This document shows, one piece after another, positions 45,750-57,049 of a stretch of 64,000 bases of DNA. Position numbers and translations under genes: made by a program. Every line of letters starts with the position of its first letter. The stretch's first letter is position 1. Below the pieces are notes generated by a model. It saw nothing but the letters and a program-made list of their open reading frames with translations. It ran no database searches and was not told the origin of the DNA. Source of the DNA: Ochotona curzoniae (Eukaryota > Chordata > Mammalia > Lagomorpha > Ochotonidae); contig NW_024465885.1 of NCBI RefSeq assembly GCF_017591425.1, positions 33,674,501 to 33,738,500 on the forward strand, read 5' to 3'.

Positions 45750-47262
45750 TAATAATTCTTTTAAGTTTGCATGCCTTGTGCTTTTATACTGTACATGTAT
45801 TAGAAAAACAAAATAATGCAATCCAACTTAAAATTATTACATATTTCTTACAATCCATTTTCTTCCCTATCACTTCCTTTTCACCCATTAGATGTTTATT
45901 ATTTTTAAATTTTATCTATATCAAGTGTATTCTTGGATACCAAAATATTTGACATATCATTATATCAAGCTAACCAAGGATTCTTTTATATCCAGAAAGT
46001 TGTTCTTATACACACAACACACTGTGAATGTACATTGATTTCATACTGACATTTCACTTCCACATTTTTGAGGAAGACAATACAGTTTTTGCCTACTATT
46101 GAATACTGTGGAAAAAAGGAAGTTTTTCTTAAAATTTCAATATATTACATACCTTCAGTTCTTCTAGTTTTGATGAAAAAGTAAATTGTGCTAGAAAAGA
46201 TACATGAATCTATTGCATTTATATACAGTCATATACTATATAGACAATGTATTACTTCTTATTAGTATTTTACGAGCATGGAAAATTTAGTTTCCTTTTT
46301 CCCTTCCTTGTCAATGACTTAATTTCCCTTGTGTCAGTATAATAACATTAATTTACTGGTCTGCTGATAACATTATCCATATATTTTTCTTTATCTTTGA
46401 CAAGGTGCGACCTTATTCTTGGGATGAAAAATTGATTTTAGACTCAAAGTTTCATCAGACACAGACTTGTTTATCGTACTGCATAGTCTGACTTGCACAG
46501 ATGTCTAACTTTCTACAATTGAGACTCTAATGGATTGTTGGTGCATTGCACATATCACCTTTCTCCGTAGTGAGATTTTCTGCTTTTGATATTCATCTGT
46601 CTTCATTCTACAAGACAGTTCTTTATCCACGAAGCTTTGTTCCACGTCCATCCATATCCTTTGACCTTGTGTGGATCTAGTTTTCTATCTGGTCATTTAG
46701 GGAATGAGGCGCACTGTGGGAAAATTATGTTCCAAATTTTCTCTGACAACTCTATTATTTTATCAGACAAAATACTATCAGGATTGTCAGATGTGCTTGT
46801 CTTCCTGGGAAGCTAAGCTGGCTTCTTTTAAACAATTCATCACTTTTTGAATGATCTGTTTTCTTAACTCTGATCAGCATTTCCAACTATTTTCAGCATA
46901 CCTAAATTCACTGACAAGAAAATAAAACTGTCTATTTCCTTTATGGGCTATTGCTTTTTTCTGGTAAGGTATTCCTCATTTCTGATCATTATTCATTGTT
47001 AAAAAAAAAAAAGACTGTTACATTTGCAATCCAGAGTTGCAGATGCACCATCTTATTTAAATTTTTAGTCTTTATATGGCTTTAGAATATTAATAAGGGA
47101 GGCCCTTAGTTTTTGAAAGTTGATTTTCAGAAATAGCTTTGGAAAAAAATACACAAAAATAGTGTATTAGCAATTTCATTTCATTCACTTACTGATGCAC
47201 AGAGATATATATTATTATTGGCTTGAGAGACAAAACAATAAAGGAAGACACATTTATAGACT
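45750..47262. other. AT-rich single-copy sequence
   Basis: About 1.5 kb; ORFs of 61 and 76 codons without recognisable domains; a poly-A run near 47,000. Confidence 0.45.
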
Positions 47263-47279
47263 AAAACTAATAAAATAAG

Positions 47280-47601
47280 CCTGGCACGGCGTACAGACAA
47301 ATATCCTTGCCTTGCATGCACAAGGTTCCCAAAAGGGCATTGGTTCTAATCTCTAATCCTGGCAGCCCCGCTTACCATCCACCTCCCTACTTGTGGCCTT
47401 AGAAAGCTGTTGAGGGCAGATGGCCCCAAACCTGCTCCTGCGTGGGAGACCCAGTAGAAGCTCCTGGCTCCTGGCTTTGGATTGGCTCAGCTCTGGCTGT
47501 TGTGGCTGCTTTGGGTGTGTCATTGGAGGAAGATCTTCCTTTGTCTTTCCTCCTTTCTCTGTATATCTGACTTTTCAATACAAATAAATAAATGTTTTTT
47601 A
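47280..47601 (+). mobile_element. CSINE with 17-bp perfect TSD
   Basis: Head cctggcacggcgtacag, tail 'caatacaaataaataaatg'. TSD aaaactaataaaataag at 47,263-47,279 and 47,602-47,618, identical at all 17 positions although the body is diverged from the youngest copies. Confidence 0.95.
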
Positions 47602-47883
47602 AAAACTAATAAAATAAGTATATGCATGGAAGCAAGCTGGGATTTCCACGTAGTAGAAAATAAGGTCAAATAAATTTATTAGGTGAAGCAGAATTTTCCA
47701 ATTAATTAGTTAACTAGCAGTTGCACTTGTAAAATATCTCATAGACAACAAGCCAGGAAGAGTGTTTGTGAACAATTGAAGTATAAATAATTTTCTGTAG
47801 TTTTCATAAAGTATCTTTCTACAACAACGACTTCCATTTGCTTGTACATAGTTGTTGACTTAAGCAACAATGAATAGTGAAGT

Positions 47884-48395
47884 TGTTGTACCCAGATTTT
47901 GAGATACCCAGAAAATAATCTGGAGTCTAAAATCGATACAAACGCCTAAGGGCGGTTTATACAGGCTAGCCTGGGTTCTCAGTCGTCACCTAGCCCAGCA
48001 GCATGGGGGGAGCATCAGCAGCTGAAGCAGCATCAGCAGCACAAAGGGGTGACAGAAGCAGCAGAAGGGGCAGAAGAAAAAGGGCCAAGGTTGGACAGCA
48101 CAGGGTTTTTAGACACTTTAGGCCAATTCCACACAAGGCCACAATCATGATTGGTCATTTTAACGGCTAACTTCTAAAAAGAGCAAGTTGGCAGAATTCT
48201 ATTGGTGGATTTGAAGCAAGCAACTTTCAGATAGTACAAACTGGTGGGCTATAAGGTAGTGAGCAAGTCTTATCTGACACCAGGGACCTCCTTCCTGAGG
48301 GATGCCTTGCCTATGTGACCTGCCAGGTGTCACATAAACTGTCAGGCCTGGAGTTCATATAGCCCCCCAGCCAGAAATCACAAAAGCAGAAAACA
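47884..48395 (-). mobile_element. Probable ERV LTR, IAP-like
   Basis: Begins TGTTG and ends ACA. Flanks tgaagt (47,878-47,883) and tgaggt (48,397-48,402) match at 5 of 6, off by one base. The minus strand carries a TATAAA-type signal (rc of tttatac, 47,958-47,964), and a CTG/CTTCTG-rich stretch (rc of the agcagcatcagcagc block, 47,995-48,075) of the sort found in the R region of IAP-type LTRs. No internal retroviral sequence. Confidence 0.55.
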
Positions 48396-48399
48396 GTGA

Positions 48400-49860
48400 G
48401 GTTCCTCAGAGAACATTTTATTCCGTGAGTTTAGATTAAAATCATGTACCTATGAGATTTGTTTTTATTAATGTAAGTCAGATTGAGAAAGATGATCCAG
48501 AAAATGCTCACAGGAATAGTTCTATACGCCAAGGGGGTTATGTGGATCATGAAGGAGTGTTCTTTTTTTATCCACAAGCATCTGAGTTGTGCTGGGGGGC
48601 AACTGAGAATAATGAATCCATCACTGCTAATAAGGCAATTTTTTTACTCATATTGAGCCAAATGTGAAATCATACGCTGTGTATTCTGCAGAAATTGGTC
48701 CAGTAAGATAATCCAAATTTGATGTTATGTATGCATTGATAATAAGAAGCTAGAAGCTATTGTGAGTGTGTAGTGCACCATTGCTATATTACACAATATA
48801 CAACTTAAAGCACAAAAATGGAAGTTGGGGAGATAACAGGGTAAAATCAATATTACCTTGAATTTTGTTACTTCCTATACTTAACATTTCTGTTTGTCAT
48901 TTTGTGTTTTAATTGGAATTTATTTACATTTGCTCTTTAATTGGAAAATAATTTCATTCTTGATCTTTGATTAAAATTTTTCATTAGTAAAATTTTATTT
49001 GATTTAAAAATGAATGCAATTAAAATAAATATTTTGGCTCATGAGTTATAGAAAATAAATGGAAGATCTATAATACTAACAATTCTACAATGTTTTTGTG
49101 CTATAAACATCACCTATTGTGAAAAGCTTCTACTATATTCAACATTTTATTTTATAGAATGAATGAGCAAATCATCTATAGTATCTTGTTTTTGTCATTT
49201 AAAAGCAGAGTATTTATAAGACTCGATAATTTACATGTAATGAGAAAATTAATTAATTAATTAATTAATGAGAAAAATTACACTTTATAAATTTGTTTTG
49301 ACAGTTGAGTAGGGAATCCATAAACAACACGGAAATTTTCCACAGGAAAGCATGGAAAGATTAGTGCTCACTTAAATAGGCATCAATTTATTTCCTTGTT
49401 TATTTCCCATACACAATCAACTTTACAGACATGAAGGAGAAGTTAACATTGTTAAAAAAATGATGATAAGCAATTAATTTAACCTCTGCTTTCATAACAT
49501 TCTATTGCACTTTGGCAGCAGTACGTCTGATGAGGGACAAACCAAAGACTCAAAAAATCTTTATTATTTGACAATGATACGTATATGTGATTGTCAAATA
49601 ATCATTATTATTGAAAAGTCAGTCTGTATAAAGGAGCAGAAATACTTTATTCTGAACAAAAACATGATTCATTCCTATTGTTATTTCATTTTATAGACAT
49701 GAATAATTTAGTGAAATTGCTTATTTTAAAACTTTTTTGTCTGAAATTTAATATTTTAGCCAATATTTGTGAGAGAGTTCCATAAATGATCCATGAATAT
49801 ATTTCTTATTTTCTTTTCTGAAATTTATGTAAAGGGTAGAAATCTCATCTATTCAATAGA
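48400..49860. other. AT-rich single-copy sequence with TTAA repeats
   Basis: A short TTAATTAA palindromic repeat lies at 49,249-49,268. A 71-codon ORF at 48,452-48,667 has no recognisable family. Nothing else. Confidence 0.45.
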
Positions 49861-49874
49861 TTAAATTTTAAGAG

Positions 49875-50010
49875 TATAATGTCCCCCATCCTCCCTCTTC
49901 CTTCACTGCAGCCATTCTCCTTTTCCTTCCTTTGCTATTTTTCTAATTTTTACAGTGACATACTTGTAACTTACTTTATAATTACAAGTTTAACCATCCA
50001 AGAAATGAAG
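49875..50010 (-). mobile_element. Possible L1 3'-UTR fragment, minus strand
   Basis: 'tgtcccccatcctccctcttcc…tttttacagtgacatacttgtaacttactttataattac' resembles the pyrimidine-rich end of old mammalian L1 3' UTRs. Weak. Confidence 0.35.
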
Positions 50011-50074
50011 AATTCAATAATCAGTAAGTATAAAACTAATTTTAACATTTTCAAACTAGGCTTTTGAAGCAGTA

Positions 50075-50415
50075 TTTACTACACAGGCATTCTGCTACAG
50101 TAGACCAAGCTGCTGCTTGAAAAGCCCACATTCCCTATAATAATACCAGTTCAACTCAAGCGACTTCACTTCAAGTCACTTGGCTGCTGATGCTGCTGGG
50201 AAGGCAGCAAATGAGGATCGGGCAGAGTAGCTGGATTCCATTTCAGTTTTGTGGGAGATCTGGATGGAGGTCCTGGTCCAATTTCTGGTGTAATGGAAAT
50301 TCAGAGAATGAATCAGCAGATCGAAGATAATCTCTATTTCTCTGTGTGTGTGTCTTTCTCTCTCTCTTTCGCTCCCTCCTCTATCTCTAACTAAGGCCTT
50401 CAAATAAACAAAGTA
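50075..50415 (+). mobile_element. Old CSINE (rabbit-like form), plus strand
   Basis: 'cttggctgctgatgctgctgggaaggcagcaaatgagg', 'gggagatctggatggaggtcctgg', 'gaatgaatcagcagatcgaag', and a tract with ctctctctctttc. Head without the catatgg block of the young copies. Confidence 0.65.
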
Positions 50416-50859
50416 TGTTAAGTACTTTATAAAGAAAAGGAAATGAAAACACAATAACTTCATTGGAACGTATTTGACATACTGAGAAATAGACATATAG
50501 ATGTATATAATGTGCATATATGAAAACATCCATGACATTGTTATATGCAAATATCCATGATATTGAGTTGATCAACATTTCCAAAGCCTGCCAAAGTTGT
50601 CTTCAGTACACTTTGCTTTTGTGTGTTTGTTTAATACACTTGGTATGAGATCTACCCTATGATACATTTTTATTTCCATACTGTATTTTTATATATAGCA
50701 TTCTATAGTAAATTTATTGAAATTTCTACTATAATGGAAATTTTATACTCCTTAGATAATAACTAACCATTTTTCCACTTCTTAATCTGTGTTAACCACC
50801 ATCGCATGTTTCTATGTACTTGAGTATTATAGATAACTCACAAAACAGGAATAAAACAG

Positions 50860-51300
50860 CATTAAGTGTTGGCAAGGTACAGTTATGAAATAATTACCAA
50901 TGGAAAAGTAAAATGATATAGAATCTACAGAAAACAGAGTAAAAATTGTTCAAAAAAGTTAAAATAGAATTATGAATAACCATATGAAACAACAATCTCA
51001 ATTCTGGGCATCAGCCAAAATAGCTGAAATAGGGATTTCAATGAGATAATTGTTCTCACATGCTCATTGCAGCATTACTTAGAATAGCCAAGATGTGAAA
51101 CAGCCCAATTATCCATTAGAATAAAATAGAAACAGAAAATATAGGCAATAACATTTAGCTTTAAGAATGCAAAATCCTTGTTATTTGCAGTAGCATATAT
51201 GAAAGTAGATGCTCGTGCTAAGCAAACTGAGCATAGAAAGCATAAATGTCCCCTGTTGAAACAATGGTAGGAGAGTGAAGTCTCATAATCCTCTGAGTTC
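50860..51300 (+). mobile_element. L1 3'-UTR fragment, plus strand
   Basis: Ordered blocks of L1 3' UTR: 'gtgttggcaaggtacag', 'caacaatctcaattctgggc', 'gcagcattacttagaatagccaagatgtgaaa', 'gaatgcaaaatccttgttatttgcagtagcat', 'cataaatgtcccctg'. Confidence 0.8.
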
Positions 51301-51739
51301 CTTCATTATTTTCACAGGATGGTCAGTAGGGAGACACTTGAATAATAGAGAATTGTTCATAAAGCCATTATCCTTAGCATCTGCTTTTGGTGCTTTCAGA
51401 CATCTTTAAGTTCATAGTTAAGGGATAGCAAAGAAAAATGATTATAGTATTTGACTCAGGGGAAAATCTTTTCTCAAGTAAAATGTTAAATTCATGGCTA
51501 TCACCCTGGTGCACACTTTTATGACAATACGGAAACTATGATGACCTGGAATGAATTCCTAATAGCACAGCCTGGAGATGCATTGGTAATGGGACTTCTG
51601 ATTTCCTCACAAAGTCTACCACCAAGGGACAGCTCCAGAGAGGCAAACAGTATACTTACCAGAATAAATAATGTCCAGTAGATTTCTTTTTCCCCTTAAT
51701 ATCTTAGTGCAGATTTTGAATCAGTTTTGAATGGGTTCT

Positions 51740-51855
51740 TTTACAGAAACTATGGCACATCTACTGTATGTAATGCTACTCAGACAGTTAAAAAGAATGA
51801 AATTCTAACATGTGCAACAAAATGGTACCAATTGGAGACCATTACGCTCAGCTAA
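51740..51855 (+). mobile_element. Second L1 3'-UTR fragment, plus strand
   Basis: 'aactatggcacatctactg…tactcagacagttaaaaagaatgaaattctaacatgtgcaacaaaatgg' is the block already seen, in a different state of decay, at about 51,160. So it is a separate insertion or duplicate. Confidence 0.65.
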
Positions 51856-51884
51856 TTTGCATTTATTCTAGTTTTCTGACAAGG

Positions 51885-52050
51885 CCCTTGGAAGACAGTG
51901 GATGATAATACTCTTATATTCTTCTGGGCAGTCCACGCTGGAGATCTGAATTAGACCCTGGATTTGGCTTGGTCCATGTCTTGCTGAAGCAACCATCAGG
52001 GGACTGAACCAGTGGATTATTTCAAATGAATAAATTCATATTTCAAATGA
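51885..52050 (+). mobile_element. Old 5'-truncated CSINE, plus strand
   Basis: 'caaggcccttggaagacagtggatg', 'tccacgctggagatctgaattag', 'ccatcaggggactgaaccagtgg', then a weak tail. Confidence 0.5.
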
Positions 52051-52064
52051 AAAATCAATCTTCT

Positions 52065-52200
52065 TAAAATTTAGGCTTATAGCCTAGCAACTAAGACATC
52101 TCCATTTTACATGTGAGTGTCTGGGTTTGATTGCATGTCTGCACCTGGAGCCTATCTTCCTTCTAATGCAAATAGTGGGATAGATAGGTAATAATTCAAA
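52065..52200 (+). mobile_element. Old CSINE head fragment, plus strand, tentative
   Basis: 'ttaggcttatagcctagcaactaagac…gtgagtgtctgggtttgattgc' keeps the A-box to B-box layout (gtttgattgc near the B box). Confidence 0.4.
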
Positions 52201-52319
52201 TAATTTCCTCCTCCTACACATGCAACAGAACTTTATTGATTTTCCCACTCCTGTTTTTTTGGATTAAGCTTGAATCACCATAATTATTGAATAGCTTTCT
52301 GGACATTTTACCCAGAATC

Positions 52320-53885
52320 ATTAGGCAAAAAGAGAAACAAAAAGGATACAAATTGGAGATTAAGAAGTAAAGTTACTCTTTATATACTGGAAGCAACAGA
52401 ATCTAATAAGAGACTCTTACTGCCCACAAGAGAGACTAAAAAAGTTTCAGGATATGAGATCAACACAAAAAATTAATAATGTATTAATTAATAATAATGT
52501 AATAATAGTGTGACTTAAAATAATCATATTAACAATGTAATATTAATCATCTTAACAATGTTCTTACAGTGAAACAACTTATGACATCAGTACCATTCAT
52601 AATATTTACAAAAAAAAATAAATATCTCAGGATAATTTTAACCAGGGATATAAAAGATTTTCATAGTGGAAATAAAAAAATAATACTGTAAGAAATAAAA
52701 GATACATAAAATGAAAACATTTCAATGCTCATGGGTTGGAAGGATTAATATCAAAACACACATAACACAAAGCAACTTACAAATTCAATGTGACCACAAT
52801 CAAAAGGGGCAAGGACATTCTTCATAGATCTACAGAATACTATAAAAATAATGTGGAAATCTAAAAGATCCATGAGATTCCAAACATCTTAAACAGTAGA
52901 AACAGTGTGATGCATCATATTATCAAGTTTCAAGATATAATGTAGAGCTTTTATAGCAAAGTAGTGTGATACTACTAGAAAAAACAACTTATGAAATGGT
53001 ACAACAAAATAGAAATAACAAATTAATGCACACATCTGTAATGAACTAATATTTAGTTAATAAGCTAAGCTCTTCTTTTTGAAAGGGGGCGATTTCTTCA
53101 GCAAATTATTTTATGAGTTAGATTTCAGCAGGCAAGAGTTGGAAAGAAGAATCCTAACTTATAACCTATTCAAGAATCAATTTTCAAATTTGATCGAGTA
53201 GCTAAACCAAGGGGTGGAAATCATCAAGCTACTAGAGAGCAACATAGGAGAAACACTGTAAGACATCAGCATAACAAAAGATTCCTGAGAAAAAATGGAG
53301 GCAGTACAGACAATAAAAGCAAAAATATATAAATGGATTATATCAAGATAAAAAAATCTTTTGCATATCCAAGATAAACAAAATATCAAAGTAGAGGGGG
53401 AGCTGACAAAAATAGGGGAGACTATTTTTAAACTGTGCATCCAATAGAGGACTAAAATCTAGAATTTATAAGGATTTCAAGAAATTCAACAACTACAATG
53501 CTTATGATCCCATCAAGAAATGAAAAAAGCCTACAAGCAGGCATTTTTAAAAGCATAAAATGGAAATGATCAATAGATACACGAAGAACGATCAGGATCA
53601 CAATCCATGATGGAAATGCACTAACTCTGTCACCCCATGTACAATGAATATTACCCCAAAATAATAAATATTTTGAAGAATGTGGGTGAGAAGACACTCA
53701 TATTCATGCTGTAGAAATGAAATTCTACAAGCTGATGATTGTACATGTGCATGTATTTATACATGATATAACATTATCCAGTCAGAAAATGAATTAAATC
53801 CTTACACTTGCAACCCAGTGATACAACTGTAGGTCATTGTGCTAAGCAAAACCAAAGCCAGACTTCAGAAGATCTTATGGTTTTT
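52320..53885 (+). mobile_element. L1 ORF2 C-terminus and 3' UTR, plus strand, broken
   Basis: Starts with 'ggagattaagaagtaaagttactctttata' (RT box region, catalytic FADD lost), 'tcaggatatgagatcaacac' (SGYKINT), runs through ORF2 to 'gactaaaatctagaatttataagg' and the 3' UTR 'ggtcattgtgctaagc'. Many frameshifts; no complete domain. The minus-strand ORFs of about 80 codons here are shadows. Confidence 0.85.
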
Positions 53886-53989
53886 CTTATTTATGATTTC
53901 TCTTGTTTTTATTGCTGTATTTTCAGTTATTTATCTTTAGTTGTGTTTTCTCTTATTCTCTTATTTTCTCTTATTTCTCTTATATTTCT

Positions 53990-54062
53990 CTTATATGTAT
54001 GTAGCTGTTTGTGTGTGTATATAGTGTATATTTATGCCTATATATGGGTGTGTGTGTATATA
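53990..54062 (+). repeat. Degenerate TGTGTATA low-complexity run
   Basis: gtgtgtgtatatag, atatgggtgtgtgtgtatatat; in the same span, (CTTAT)n-like cttattctcttatttctc repeats precede it (53,950-53,993). Confidence 0.75.
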
Positions 54063-54234
54063 TAAATATTTTTTGAAGTATGTGCATATACATCAAAATA
54101 TACAGTCACATCTATGGAGGGAAATGGAGTATAAAATTGCAGTATTGTTTTTCATTTGGTATATACTTACAAATGTTGCTTTCAAAAAGTATATTATTTC
54201 AAATATTGTTAAAAAGGGGGGGGGGAAGGGAATA

Positions 54235-54470
54235 GTGAAAAGCTTGAGGTAATAATCTTCTGTCCACTGACTCATTTCACTTCCTAAGCGGTCACAACAA
54301 CTGGGGCTGAGCCATGCCAAAGGTGGTAACTAGGAGCTTCATCCAGGTTTCCTGCTTGGCTGCGGAGGCTGCAGTGTTTGTAATGTTGCTGCTGCTTTCC
54401 AGGAGCATTGCCAGGAAGCCAGATTGGGAACTGGAGCAGACATAACTCAAAATAGCACCAATACAGTCAC
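54235..54470 (-). mobile_element. CSINE, decayed, minus strand
   Basis: 'ctgtccactgactcatttcac', 'gcggtcacaacaactggggctgagcc', 'caggtttcctgcttggctgcg' and 'ccagattgggaactggagcag'. A nine-base G-run lies at its left end. Confidence 0.6.
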
Positions 54471-54574
54471 CAATTTTATCCTCAATGCTTTGTGAAAAAT
54501 GTATAGATGTCATGAAATATATATTGCTCTTATTAAACGGATTTGTAAAAATGTTGAATTTGATATTAGAAAAC

Positions 54575-54860
54575 ATATTTTTAAATATGTATTTACTTGT
54601 ATTGGAAACACAAATGTATAAGAGAAAGATATTCTTTCCAATGGTTCACTCTTCAGGTGGACACAACAGCCAGAGACAAGCTGAACGCAAGCCAGATGCC
54701 AGTAGCTTTTTGGTGCCACCAGCTTGGATGCAAGTCCTAAGGCCTTGGATCAACTTCCATTGCCAGCAGCAGGGAGCTGGATAAGTCAATATACAGCAAG
54801 AGCAGGATCTGAACAGAATGAATATGGGAAAAGCACTTCCGCTCTAGCAGTTTGTTACAT
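54575..54860 (-). mobile_element. CSINE, decayed, minus strand
   Basis: Tail 'tttttaaatatgtatttacttg', 'ttcactcttcaggtggacacaacagccagag', 'gccagcagcagggagctgg'. Confidence 0.65.
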
Positions 54861-54864
54861 CTTT

Positions 54865-55265
54865 TACAAAATGTTTAGGTTGTGTAAGTATGATTTTCAA
54901 TTGGATTTTTTAAAAAATCAGCAATTATCGAAGTAATGTCACTAATGAATACAAGCAAAGTACCAAGTATCTGAAGCAGTTTTTATCTATTTATGTATGC
55001 ACAATTTTAAAATTCAAAGAAACATTCTTTACTGCCTTCTTATATTCAAGTGAAGATAAATAAATATTATTTTTCTATGTATTTCAAGTGCCATCAGCAA
55101 TATTTTTTCATTTGCTATGTGCCTAGGAGTTGTTTTTTGTTTTTGTTTTTGTTTTTTGCAACCTACTTAAGACTGTCATGACATTTTGGTTTTGGACTAA
55201 TTTTCATCATTTTTCAGTCTTAAAGAACATATGTGTTCTCCAAATTTCTAATTGAACTGAGATAT
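54865..55265. other. AT-rich single-copy sequence
   Basis: A short (GTTTTT)n run lies at about 55,133-55,157; nothing else. Confidence 0.45.
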
Positions 55266-55267
55266 AA

Positions 55268-55580
55268 GACCAGAATTGTGATATAGTAAGTTAAGCCTCC
55301 ACCTGCTTTGTCAAAAGTGCATATGGACACTGCTTTAAGTCCTAGTTGCTCCACTTTTGATCCAGCTTTCGGCTAATATGTCTGAGAAAGCTCAAAAAGA
55401 TGGCCCCAAGTCCTTGGACTATTGCACACAGATAGGGCACCCAGAAGAAGCGCCAGACTCGTGGCTTTGAATCATCCCTGCTCCAGCTGTTGCGATTATG
55501 TGAGGAGTGAACCAAAGTAGAAGTTCTCTCTCTGCCGCTTCTCTTTTGAAAGCTGCCTCTCAAATAAAAATTAAAGATAT
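55268..55580 (+). mobile_element. Old CSINE, plus strand
   Basis: 'agttaagcctccacctgc', 'gagaaagctcaaaaagatggccccaagtccttgg', 'gtgaggagtgaaccaaag', tail ctcaaataaaaattaaag. First of a head-to-tail run. Confidence 0.7.
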
Positions 55581-55581
55581 A

Positions 55582-55885
55582 GGGGCTGCCAAGCTAGCTC
55601 AACAGACTAATCTTCTACTTGTGAATGTCAGCATACCATATGGGCACCATTATCTCCCAGCTGCTACACTTCCTATCCAACTCTCTGCTTATAGTCAAGA
55701 AAGGTAGCAAGGATGGACCAAGTCATTGGTGTCCTGACCTGCATGGAAGACCTGGAATATACTTCTTGCTCTTGACTTCATATTGGCTCAGTTCTGGCCA
55801 TTGCAGTCATTTGGGGAGTGACTCAAATGGAAAATGCTTTTCTGTCTACACTGCTCTCTTGAAAATTTGCAAGTATTTTCCCAAA
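55582..55885 (+). mobile_element. CSINE, plus strand
   Basis: 'taggggctgccaagctagc', 'gcataccatatgggcacc', 'attggctcagttctggccattgcag', tract 'ctgtctacactgctctctt'. Starts directly at the tail of the previous copy, so A-rich tails of older SINEs served as insertion sites. Confidence 0.75.
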
Positions 55886-56008
55886 TGAATGAATTTTACA
55901 GAAATACATACATTTTTATATACACTAGTTATCTCCGTATAAATGCACACTGTTTAAAAATAGAATGTTTCTTCTTCCAAATTATTAAGTATTTAGAAAC
56001 AGTAAGAT

Positions 56009-56331
56009 GGGCCCAGCGCGGTGGCGCAAGTGGTTAAGGTCCTCACCTAGCACGCCCGGGATCCCATATGGGTGCCGGTTCTAATCCTGGCAGCCCCGCT
56101 TCCCTTCCAGCTCCCTGCCTGTGGCCTGGGAAAGCAGTCGAGGACAGCCCAAAGCTTTGGGAACCTGCACCCGTGTGGGAGACCCAGAAGAGGCTCCTGG
56201 CTTCGGATCGGCATAGTATCGGCCCGTTGCGCTCACTTGGGGAGTGAATCATCAGATGGAAGATCTTCCTCTCTGTCTCTCCTCTCTGTATATCCGCCTT
56301 TCCAATAAAAAAATAATAAAAAAAATAAATC
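56009..56331 (+). mobile_element. Young full-length CSINE with 17-bp perfect TSD
   Basis: gggcccagcgcggtgg start, intact A box and B box (ggttctaatcc), AATAAAAAAATAATAAA tail. TSD tttagaaacagtaagat at 55,992-56,008 and 56,332-56,348, identical. Nearly all differences from the 44,451 copy are at CpG positions, consistent with a recent shared source. Confidence 0.97.
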
Positions 56332-56349
56332 TTTAGAAACAGTAAGATG

Positions 56350-56738
56350 ATGTATAGGAAACCCAGCATGTATGATCATTTTTATTTTAGCAGTAAAATC
56401 CCTTTTTTTACTTGATAACGCTTTATCTAGTCATAAGTTATAGCTTTTGGAAAAAGAAAAAGAAAAATATTAATTCATTATAATCACAGAAATTTAATTT
56501 GATATGTAGAACAACAGCTGATATCTAATCCTTTTTTAACAGAAGTTTGTTTTAGGAGGAGATGAGAATCAGTAATAAAGGGGTAAAATTGAGTTGACAG
56601 AAATTCATAACCTAAGGAGATAAAAATCATAATGAAAAGGAAATTCAGTAGTCAATGTATTTCAGCAATGGATAGAACACCAGTAGAAAAAAATATATAT
56701 AACATTTTTTAAAAATTATGTAAAATAATAATAAACAA
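56350..56738. other. AT-rich single-copy sequence
   Basis: No recognisable feature. Confidence 0.45.
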
Positions 56739-56741
56739 TGG

Positions 56742-57045
56742 GATGGCCGGCACAATGGCTCTAATGGCTAATCTCTTACGTCCATGTGAATTCCACATGA
56801 ATTCATGTCTCAGCTACTCGACTTTCCATCCAGTTCCCTGCTCATAGCTTGGGAAAGCAGTATATGATGGCCTAAAGCCTTACGAACCTATATCCCCATA
56901 AGAGACTTAGAAGTTGCTGGCTGCTGATTCCTGGCTTCAGATCGGTTCAGCTCTAGCCATTGGAGCCATTTGAGGAGTGAACCAGAGGATGGAAGACTTC
57001 TGTAAATCTGCCTTTCCAATAAAAATAAATGTTTTTAAAAAGGTA
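56742..57045 (+). mobile_element. CSINE, plus strand
   Basis: 'gatggccggcacaatggctc', 'gcttgggaaagcagtatatgatgg', tail 'caataaaaataaatgtttttaaaaa'; CT tract mostly lost. Confidence 0.85.
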
Positions 57046-57049
57046 GATG

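Noticed and set aside
48452..48667. Possible processed pseudogene (71-codon ORF)
   Set aside because: No protein family recognised and no A-tail or TSD found.
49249..49268. TTAATTAA palindromes as an origin or attachment site
   Set aside because: Simple tetranucleotide low complexity; also seen at 28,831 and 58,397 without context.
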